Of a DNA stretch of 64,000 nt, positions 41,942 through 49,300 are shown piece after piece. A program made the position numbers and the translations under genes. The notes beneath the pieces were generated by a model. The model was not told where the DNA came from and did no database searches. It worked only from the letters and a program-made list of their open reading frames with translations. This DNA is from Desulfarculaceae bacterium (lineage in GTDB: Bacteria; Desulfobacterota; Desulfarculia; Desulfarculales; Desulfarculaceae), in NCBI GenBank assembly GCA_021737645.1, contig JAIPDO010000002.1, positions 101,639-165,638 on the forward strand. Reading direction: 5' to 3'. Numbering within the stretch: the stretch's first letter is position 1; each line of letters opens with the position of its first letter.

Positions 41942-43186
41942 ATGTTTGAATTTTTACTGAACGAGGAGCAGCGCAAGCTGCAGAGCGAGGTGCGCGAGTT
42001 GGTGGCCTGGGTGCCCCGGCAGCTCATCCTGGACATGGACCAGGACAAGGTCACCTTTCCCAAGGAGTTCCTGGCCGAGGCGGGCCGCCGCAACCTGATG
42101 GGCTGCCGCTACCCCAAACAGTGGGGCGGGCGGGGCCTGGACTGGGTGAGCACCTGCATGGTCATGGAAGAGGTGGGCGTGCTGGGCTACATCTTCGCCT
42201 GTGTCTTCGGAGTGGGGGCGGAGCTGGTGTGCGACGCCATTATCCAGCACGGCAGCGACGACCTCAAGGAGCGCTACGTCAAGCCCCTGTTGGCCGGGGA
42301 AATATTCGCCGCCGAGTGCCTTACAGAGCCCCGGGGCGGCTCGGACTTTTTCGGCACCACCAGCACCGCCGAGGACAAGGGCGATCACTTCCTGCTCAAC
42401 GGCCAGAAGCGCTTCATCGTGGGGGCCGAAGGGGCGGACTATTTCCTGGTCTACGCCCGCACCGACCCCGACCCCAAGGCCGACCCGCGCAAGGCCCTGA
42501 CCTGCTTTGTGGTGGATCGCGGCCCTGGGGTGGAGGTGGCCTATATCTACGGCCTCATGGGCTGCCGGGGCGGCGGGGCCGGACGCCTGGTGTTCACCGA
42601 CGTGAAGGTGCCCAAGGCCAACGTGGTGGGCCAGGTGGGCGGGGCCTACGCGGTGTTCAACACCATGATGGTCCCCGAGCGCCTGGGTACGGCGGCCATG
42701 ACCATCGGCGCGGCCCAACCGGCGGTGGACGTGGCCACCGGCTACAGCACCCGGCGCAAAGCCTTCGGCCAGGCCATCAACCAGTTCCAAGGGGTGAGCT
42801 TCCAGGTGGCCCAGGCGGTCACCCTGCTGGACGCCTGCCGCGCCATGATCTACGCCACCGCCCGGGCGGTGGACGCCGGGGAGAGCCAGAACCACACCCG
42901 CCGGCTCATCAGCCAGACCAAGAAATTCGTCACCGAGAGCTGCCAGCAGGCGGCCAACCACGCCATGCAGGTGATGGGGGGCATCGGGTATACTAATGTG
43001 TTCCCGGTGGAGCGCATCGTGCGCGATTTGCGTTTGGCTTCCATCTGGACCGGCACCAACGAGGTGATGAGCATGATCGTGGCCCACGAGTGGTACCGTG
43101 CCTATCACAAGAACAAGGCCTCGGCTCCCCGGGATTTCGAGGCCGACGCCATGGAAGCCGGGTCCGGAGAAAAGATCTATGAGTAG
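41942..43186 (+). CDS. Acyl-CoA dehydrogenase-like protein
   Basis: A 414-residue FAD enzyme of the acyl-CoA dehydrogenase family: ECLTEPRGGSDFFGTTSTA (FAD and substrate loop), CRGGGAGRLVFTDVKVPKANVVG, ATGYSTRRKAFGQAINQFQGVSFQVA, and QVMGGIGYTNVFPVERIVRDLR. The usual catalytic Glu in IYEGTxEI is Thr here (IWTGTNEV), so the base must come from another position, as in isovaleryl- or long-chain enzymes. It lies 15 bases after the ligase. Confidence 0.9.
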   Translation: MFEFLLNEEQRKLQSEVRELVAWVPRQLILDMDQDKVTFPKEFLAEAGRRNLMGCRYPKQWGGRGLDWVSTCMVMEEVGVLGYIFACVFGVGAELVCDAIIQHGSDDLKERYVKPLLAGEIFAAECLTEPRGGSDFFGTTSTAEDKGDHFLLNGQKRFIVGAEGADYFLVYARTDPDPKADPRKALTCFVVDRGPGVEVAYIYGLMGCRGGGAGRLVFTDVKVPKANVVGQVGGAYAVFNTMMVPERLGTAAMTIGAAQPAVDVATGYSTRRKAFGQAINQFQGVSFQVAQAVTLLDACRAMIYATARAVDAGESQNHTRRLISQTKKFVTESCQQAANHAMQVMGGIGYTNVFPVERIVRDLRLASIWTGTNEVMSMIVAHEWYRAYHKNKASAPRDFEADAMEAGSGEKIYE

Positions 43187-43731
43187 TGAGCCTGGCTGAA
43201 ACTCTAGCCTTGGCCGTGGCCCTGGGCTGCGATGCCTTTGCCGTCGGGCTGGCCGTGGGGGGGCGCTTCGGCGCTCCCCGCCAAATATTCCGCCTGTCCT
43301 TCCACTTCGGGCTCTTCCAGTTTCTCATGCCGCTCATCGGCTGGGGCCTGGGCGTCGGCCTGGCCACGGTGGCCGCCCGCTGGGCGCCCTGGATCGCGGC
43401 GGCAGTCTTGGTGTTCATCGGCGGCAAAATGGCCTGGGAGGCCCTGGCGCCCCCCGAGGAGCGCACCCACGGCCTGGACCCCACCAAGGGCTGGAGCCTC
43501 GTCGCCCTGTCGGTGGCCACCAGCATCGATGCCCTGGGGGTGGGCATGTCTTTGGGCATGGTGGGGCAAAACGTGCTGGGCGCGGCGGTTATCATCGGCA
43601 TCGTGGCCGCGGGTATGACTCTCATCGCCATGAAGCTGGCCGGCCTGATGAGCGCGCGGTTGGGTCAGCGCATGGGAATAATTGGCGGCGTGATTCTGAT
43701 TGCGATAGCTGTCAAGTTGGTGGCTTTCTAG
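43186..43731 (+). CDS. mntP: MntP-family putative manganese efflux pump
   Basis: A 181-residue membrane protein with six hydrophobic segments in two halves. Each half holds the conserved acidic motif (GCDAFAVGLAVG and SVATSIDALGVGMSLG) characteristic of MntP. GTG start overlaps the previous stop by one base. It exports Mn(II) in the known family member. No yybP-type manganese riboswitch is seen, because the gene is translationally coupled to the dehydrogenase. Confidence 0.88.
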   Translation: MSLAETLALAVALGCDAFAVGLAVGGRFGAPRQIFRLSFHFGLFQFLMPLIGWGLGVGLATVAARWAPWIAAAVLVFIGGKMAWEALAPPEERTHGLDPTKGWSLVALSVATSIDALGVGMSLGMVGQNVLGAAVIIGIVAAGMTLIAMKLAGLMSARLGQRMGIIGGVILIAIAVKLVAF

Positions 43732-43855
43732 GCGGCACAGCCAGGCGGACGGGGGCTGCGTTGCCGCGCCATCGCTCCAGCCTCGACGTAGCGTGTGCTA
43801 CGCCTCCGGCTGTCGCTCGGTGGACGCCTTGCCCGCGCCCGTCTGGCTGTGCCGC
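43732..43855. repeat. Dispersed palindromic repeat, copy 1 (inverted orientation)
   Basis: A 124-base element bounded by 13-base perfect inverted ends GCGGCACAGCCAG / CTGGCTGTGCCGC. Read on the minus strand, its interior aligns with the copy at 56671-56795 (AGGCGTAGC..GCTAC.TCGAGGC..GAGCG...GCAACGC). Confidence 0.75.
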
Positions 43856-43903
43856 TGGCGTGGATCAAAGCCTTCGAGGCTCCATCAAAAAATAAATACT
43901 GTT

Positions 43904-44043
43904 GTCGTTGCGAGCCGCTCTGCGGCGAAGCAATCTCTGTCCGCCATGAGATGCTCCCGCACAGGCAACAACGCTTGGTTCATCACACCCAGCCCATAGC
44001 CGTCATGGCGAGTAGCGGCGGCCCCGGCGGGCCTCGCAATGAC
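43904..44043. repeat. Second repeat type with GTCGTTGCGAG / CTCGCAATGAC ends
   Basis: A ~140-base element with 11-base inverted ends (one mismatch) and internal CGAAGCAATCTC, the pattern of a widespread noncoding deltaproteobacterial repeat. It contains no open frame of note. With copy 1 of the other repeat it fills the 43732-44151 gap. Confidence 0.6.
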
Positions 44044-44091
44044 CACTATTGGTGATTCTTTTTTCCCAACCTCTTTTCTTTTTATCCGCAC

Positions 44092-44126
44092 ACAAAAAGA
44101 GAGGAGTCCCGCAGGACTCCTCTCTT
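44092..44126 (-). terminator. Intrinsic terminator of the metF locus B operon
   Basis: AAGAGAGGAGTCC / GGACTCCTCTCTT, a perfect 13-base stem with a 4-base loop. It is followed on the minus strand by TTTTTG, 26 bases after the metF stop. Confidence 0.88.
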
Positions 44127-44151
44127 ACATGCTTTTATTTGGCGTGGGCGC

Positions 44152-45078
44152 TTAATCGACCACCGGACGCGGTAACAACCCCGCGCCTTCAATAATCTCT
44201 TTCGCTCGATGCTCCCACTCGATGGCCATGACGTGCACCCCGGCCACGCCCTCCATCTCCTTGAACTCCTCGATCTGCTCGATGGCCATCTTGATGCCTT
44301 CGGCGGCCTGCTGCTTCTTGTCCACGCCCTGCAGGCGCTTGACCACCGACTCGGGCACATCCATGCCCGGCACGAACTTGGCCATGTACTTGGCCATACC
44401 CACCGACTTCATGGGGGTGACCCCGGCCAGGATGTAGCATTTCTCGTGCAGGCCCCGGTCCACCGTCTGCTTCATGAACTCGCGGAACTTGTCCATGTTG
44501 TAGATGCACTGGGTTTGCACAAAGTCGGCCCCGGCGGCGATCTTCTTGGCCAGGCGGGTTACCCGGAACTCGAAGGGGTCGGCAAAGGGGTTGGAGGCCG
44601 CGCCGAGGAAGAGCTCGGGCGCGCCGTCCAGGTCCTTGTCGTTCAAGAATTTCTTCTCGTCGCGCATTTTCTTGAAGGCGGCCAACAGCTGCACCGAGTC
44701 CAGGTCGTAGACGTTCTTGGATTCGGGATGGCTACCGAAGCGCTGGTGGTCGCCGGACAGGCACAGCACGTTCTTGATGCCCAGGGCGGTGGCCCCCAGG
44801 ATGTCGGCCATGAGCGCCAGGCGGTTGCGGTCGCGGCAGACCATCTGATAGTTGGGCTCCAGGCCCTCGTCGATGAGAATCTTACAGGCCGCCCATGAGG
44901 CCATGCGCACCACGGCGGTCTGGTTGTCGGTGATGTTCACCGACTCAACGATGCCCTTTAGGAAGCCGGCCTTGTGGCGCACCTCTTCCACGTTGTTGCC
45001 CTGGGGGGGACCAAGCTCGCCGGTAACCGCAAAGTGGCCAGCGGAGAGCATTTTTTCCAGATTGCTGCCGGCTTTCAT
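44152..45078 (-). CDS. metF: Methylenetetrahydrofolate reductase MetF (locus B)
   Basis: A 308-residue MetF, very similar along its whole length to the copy at 8442-9365: VTGELGPPQGNN, NITDNQTAVVRMAS, CRDRNRLALMADILGATALG, LCLSGDHQRFG, ADFVQTQCIYN, LAGVTPMKSVGMAKYM. It overlaps metV by 4 bases. Last gene of a leftward operon with a selenoprotein-type mvhD and a large HdrA. The two MetF copies probably work with different electron-transfer partners or growth conditions. Confidence 0.94.
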   Translation of the reverse strand: MKAGSNLEKMLSAGHFAVTGELGPPQGNNVEEVRHKAGFLKGIVESVNITDNQTAVVRMASWAACKILIDEGLEPNYQMVCRDRNRLALMADILGATALGIKNVLCLSGDHQRFGSHPESKNVYDLDSVQLLAAFKKMRDEKKFLNDKDLDGAPELFLGAASNPFADPFEFRVTRLAKKIAAGADFVQTQCIYNMDKFREFMKQTVDRGLHEKCYILAGVTPMKSVGMAKYMAKFVPGMDVPESVVKRLQGVDKKQQAAEGIKMAIEQIEEFKEMEGVAGVHVMAIEWEHRAKEIIEGAGLLPRPVVD

Positions 45079-45743
45079 TGCTTCAGGTCCTCCCTAACCC
45101 GCTTGCGGGGGCCGCCGTCGCGGGCGGTCAACCAGTTCTTGTTGGGCCACACCTGCTCCAGCTCCTCCAGCCTGCCCATGGCGCTCATCTTCTGGACGAT
45201 CTGGTCCCACACGCAGGGCACCTCCGGGCTGATCTCGCAGTTGCCCGAGGCCGATCCGCCGCAAGGGCCGTTCATCAGGCTCTTGGAGCAACGGGCGATG
45301 GGGCAGAGCCCGCCGAAGTTGTGCACCAGGCAGTTGCCGCAGCTTTGACAGCGCTCGGCCCAGACCCCGTGTTCCAAGGCCCCGCCGATAAAGGTGGTGT
45401 TGATGCCCGGAAACACGGCCACGTCACGGAAGCGCTCAGACACGAACTGAGGCCCCACCCCGCAGGCGATGGAGACGATGGCGTCGTAGTTCTCGGCCAC
45501 GTCCGCCAATTCCTCGACGTACTCGGGGTCGCACTGGCGTTCCAGGGTCATCTCTTCCACGGTAGGGGGCAGGCCGGCTTTTTTGCGGGCTATGCGCAGG
45601 GCGCTGGCCAGGATGCCCACCTCTTTTTCTCCGCCCACGTTGCAGACGGTCACGCACCCCCGGCAGCCCAACACCAGGACCTTGTCCCGTCCCTCGATCA
45701 TGGACAGGATCTCCTCCAAGGGCTTGCTGTCACCTACGATCAT
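45075..45743 (-). CDS. metV: MetV, partner of MetF (locus B)
   Basis: A 222-residue MetV, same length as the locus A copy. Cysteine motifs are GCRGCVTVCNVGGEKE, ERQCDPEY, ACGVGPQF (one Cys fewer than the ACGCGVQ of copy A), WAERCQSCGNCLVHNFGGLCPIARCSK and MNGPCGGSASGNCEI, ending RDGGPRKR. It is thought to pass electrons from iron-sulfur partners to MetF flavin. It lies 49 bases after mvhD. Confidence 0.92.
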   Translation of the reverse strand: MIVGDSKPLEEILSMIEGRDKVLVLGCRGCVTVCNVGGEKEVGILASALRIARKKAGLPPTVEEMTLERQCDPEYVEELADVAENYDAIVSIACGVGPQFVSERFRDVAVFPGINTTFIGGALEHGVWAERCQSCGNCLVHNFGGLCPIARCSKSLMNGPCGGSASGNCEISPEVPCVWDQIVQKMSAMGRLEELEQVWPNKNWLTARDGGPRKRVREDLKQ

Positions 45744-45792
45744 TGCAACTGTCCTTCCTAGTCAACAGATAGCTCGATCCGCCTAAATAAGC

Positions 45793-46224
45793 CTAGGCCG
45801 CCTGGGCCGTGGCGATGGGGCTGGGGCCCAGCTCCTTTATGCGCTCGGTAAACTCACGGGCCACCTCGGCAAATCGGGGCCCCTCGGCCGAACTCATGTT
45901 GTACATCGCGATGCGCTCGGGCTCGATACCCAGCGACTCCAAGACTTTTTGCACGTACTCCACCTTGCGGCGCGCCTTGAGGTTGCCGGTGAGGAAGTGA
46001 CAATCGCCTTCCATGCAACCGGCCACGTACACACCGTCCACTCCGTCTTCAAAGGAGCGCAGCAGATGCAGGATGTCAACCCGCCCGGAACAGGGCAATT
46101 GGATGACGCGCACGTTGGTGGGGTATTGCAGTCTCATCGAACCTGCCAGGTCCGCAGCTGAGTACGCTCAGTACTGGCAGCAAAAAGCTACGATTTTCGG
46201 TTCAAACTCAGCGCTCAAGTTCAT
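45793..46224 (-). CDS. mvhD: MvhD-family subunit, probable selenoprotein (TGA-encoded Sec)
   Basis: Reading from ATG 46224 (or TTG 46218, which has better spacing to GAGGAGG), the frame begins M-N-L-S-A-E-F-E-P-K-I-V-A-F-C-C-Q-Y, meets TGA at 46168-46170 (codon 19), and continues without further stops to 45793. The next residues, AYSAADLAG, align with CAYTAADVAG of the locus A copy, so TGA stands at a conserved Cys. The rest keeps LPCSGRVD and GCMEGDCHFLTGN. A SECIS-like hairpin follows the TGA. MvhD homologues with selenocysteine (VhuD) are known in methanogens. Without readthrough, only a 114-residue fragment lacking the N-terminal ligands would be annotated. A sequencing error or pseudogene is possible but less likely. 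Confidence 0.85.
46133..46170 (-). promoter_or_regulatory. TGA selenocysteine codon and SECIS-like stem-loop
   Basis: TGA is 46170-46168. Downstream on the minus strand, CTCA (46162-46159) pairs with TGAG (46136-46133), and GGACCT (46153-46148) pairs with AGGTTC (46144-46139) around an apical GGC. The apical loop lies about 21 bases after TGA, within the range of bacterial SECIS elements, and starts with G. Confidence 0.6.
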
Positions 46225-46307
46225 CCTCCTCGTCCCGGTGAGCCCACGCGCGCCGGGCAACGGCAGGTGAAGGCCCCGGCCCATTGGGCCGGAACCGGCA
46301 ATTAGGC

Positions 46308-49300
46308 TCAGTTCATCGCCGCCCGTTCCTTGGCCAGGATCTGGGCGTCGGTGAAGTGTTGCAGGGTAATGGCCTTGCCCGGGCACTCGGCGGCGCAGGC
46401 TCCGCAGCCGTAGCACTGGGCCACTTCTATGTGGGCCGCGCCGTCCACGATCTTGGGCACCCCGTAGGGGCAGGTGCGCACGCAGGTCAGGCACACCGAG
46501 CACTTTTTGGGATCAACCGTGGCCACCACGCCGCCCACGCGGATGACGGTCTTGGCCAGCACGGTCATGGCCCGCCCGGCGGCGGCGTTGGCCTGTGCAA
46601 TGGCCTCGTCGATGGGCTTGGGATAGTGGGCCAGCCCCGCCTGGTACAGCCCCTCGGTGGCGAAATCCACCGGCCTGAGCTTGGCGTGGGCCTCCAGGAA
46701 GAAGCCCTCGGCATTGAGCGGGGTCTTCATGGCCTCGGCCAGCTTGTGCACCTCGTTGGGCACGATGGCCGCGGCCAGCACCAAGCGGTCCACGTCGAAG
46801 CTGATGGGGCGGTTCAGCACGTGGTCAATGGCGGTGACGGTGATCTTGCCGCCTTCTTGGCTTACCTGGGGCTTGCCGTCCAGGTTGTAGCGGACGAACA
46901 GCACGCCCGCCTCGCGGGCCTTCTTGTAGAGGTCCTCGCGCACCCCGTAGGTACGGATGTCGCGGTAGATGATGTAAACGTTGGCCTCGGGGTTGGCCTC
47001 CTTGACCTTGATGGCGCTTTCCACCGAGTGAGTGCAGCACAGGCGGCTGCAGTAGGGGCGCTCCGGCTCGCGCGATCCCACGCACTGGATGAAGGCCACC
47101 GAGTCCCAGTCCTTGGGCGCATCGGGGTTGCCCTTGAGCTCCATGTCCAGCTCCAGGGAGGTGAGCACTCCGTCGCTCTGGCCGTAGAGGTACTCGCTGG
47201 GCTTTAGCTCATGGCCGCCGGTGGCCAGCACGATGACTCCGTGCTCCACCACCATCTCGTCCCCGCCCTCGGGGGTGATGCCGCTTACATAGTTTCCCAC
47301 GAAGCCCTTGAAGGAGCTCAACTCGCTGTTCATGTGCACGGTGATCTTGGGGTGGCTGTTTATCTTGGCCACCAAGTCCTCCAGATAGGGGGCCACGGCC
47401 TCGCCCTTCCAGGAGTTGAGCAGGTAGCGGGCGTTGCCGCCCAACTCGCCGCCCTTTTCCACCAGATGCACCGGGTAGCCGGCCTCGGCCAGGTTGAGCG
47501 CCGCGCTCATGCCGGCCACGCCGCCGCCCACCACGATGGCCTTCTTTTGCAGGGACAACTCCACTTGGTGCAGCGGCTCGATGAGGGTGGCCTTGGCCAC
47601 GGCCATGCGCACCAGGTCCTTGGCCTTGGCGGTGGCTTTTTCCGGCTCGCCCTGGTGCACCCAGGAGTCCTGGTCACGGATGTTGGCCATCTCGAACAAA
47701 TACTTGTTCAGGCCCGCCTCGCGGATCGTCTCCTGGAACATGGGCTCGTGGGTGCGGGGGCTGCAAGAGGCCACCACCACCCGGTTGAGGTTGTTCTCCA
47801 GAATCTTGTCCTTGATCTTGTTCTGGGTGTCCTGGGAGCAGGTGAACAGGTTGTCGTCCACGAACTCCACATAGGGCAAGGTGGCGGCGTATTCGCGCAC
47901 CGCGGGCACGTCCACGATGCCCCCGATGTTTATGCCGCAGTTGCACACGAACACCCCCACCCGAGGCTGCTGTTCGCTGACGTCCTTCTCTATCGGGTAG
48001 CTGACTTCCTTGCTCAGGCTGCCTCGGGCCTCGGACAAATCAATGCTGGCAACGCAGGCGGCTGCGGATGCCTCCATCACCGCCTGGGGTATGTCCTTGG
48101 GTCCGGCAAATGCGCCGCAGGCGAAGATGCCTTCCTTGCTGGTGCCCACCGGGGCGAAGGAGCTGGTCTCGCTGAAGTTGTAGCCGGTGAGGTCGATGCC
48201 CAGGCGATGTGCGGTCTCGATGGCCTCGGGGCCGGTCTGCAGGCCCACCGACAAGACCACCATGTCGAACAGCTCTTCCTTGGCCTCGCCGTCTTCGGTG
48301 ACGTACTCGATACGCAGGCGCTCATCCTCGGCCGGGTCCACCGAATGCACCCGGGAGCGCACGAAGCGCACCCCCTTCTCATCCTCGGCCCGGTTGTAGT
48401 ACTTCTCAAAGTCCTTGCCGTAGGTGCGCATGTCCATGAAGAAGATGGTGGTGTCCAGCTCCTCGGAGGCGTGCTCCTTGGCGATCACCGCCTCCTTGAT
48501 GGCGTACATGCAGCACACCGCCGAGCAATAGCCGTTGTCGCAGTGGTTGATGTCGCGGCTGCCCACGCACTGGAGCCAGGCGATCTTCTTGGGCTCGGCC
48601 CCGTCGCTGGGGCGCTGAAGGTGGCCCTGGTAGGGACCCGAGGCGCTGAGCACCCGCTCGAACTCCATGGCCGAAAGCACGTTGGGGTGCTTGGCGTAGG
48701 AATAGGTGTCGAAGATGGCCGGGTCAAAGGGCTCGAAGCCCGGCGCCAGGATCACGCTGCCCACGTTGAGGGTAAGCTCCTGGGGAGTCTGGTCGTGGGC
48801 CGGGGCGTGGGCCTTGCAGGACTCCACGCATTGCAAGCACTCGCAGCACACCGCGCAGTTGAGGCAGCGCTCGCCCTCCTGCTGGCCCTGTTCGGCGGTG
48901 ATACCCAACTCGAACTGGTCAAAGTCGCACTTGCGGCTGTCGGCCTCGCGGATTTCCATGCGGGCCCGAGGCGCGGTGGGCAGATCCAGGGGGATGGGGT
49001 TGAAGTTCTGCTCGTCTTCCGGCTTCAGCTCGGGCTTGGCGCGGCCCTCGGCCATATCCAGGCCGTCGAATTTGCGCAGCATGCTCACGGCCGCGTCGCG
49101 CCCGGCGGCCACCGCGCCGATGGCGATCCAGGGGCCGGTTACCGCGTCGCCTCCGGCAAAGACCTTGTCCAGGTTGGTGGCCCTGGTCAACGGGTCGGCG
49201 GCGATGGTGCCCCGGGGGGTCAACTCCAGGCCCGAATCTTCGCCCAGGAAGGACAGGTCGGTGCGCTGGCCGATGGCGGTTATGAAAAGGTCGGCTTCCA

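Noticed and set aside
43732..44151. A small gene or CRISPR-like array in the gap after mntP.
   Set aside because: Frames there are short and contain only inverted-repeat sequence; there are no regularly spaced direct repeats.
45793..46137. Reading mvhD of locus B as a short 114-residue protein or as a pseudogene.
   Set aside because: Coding continues in the same frame through the single TGA with conserved residues on both sides, a start signal lies upstream, and a SECIS-like hairpin follows.
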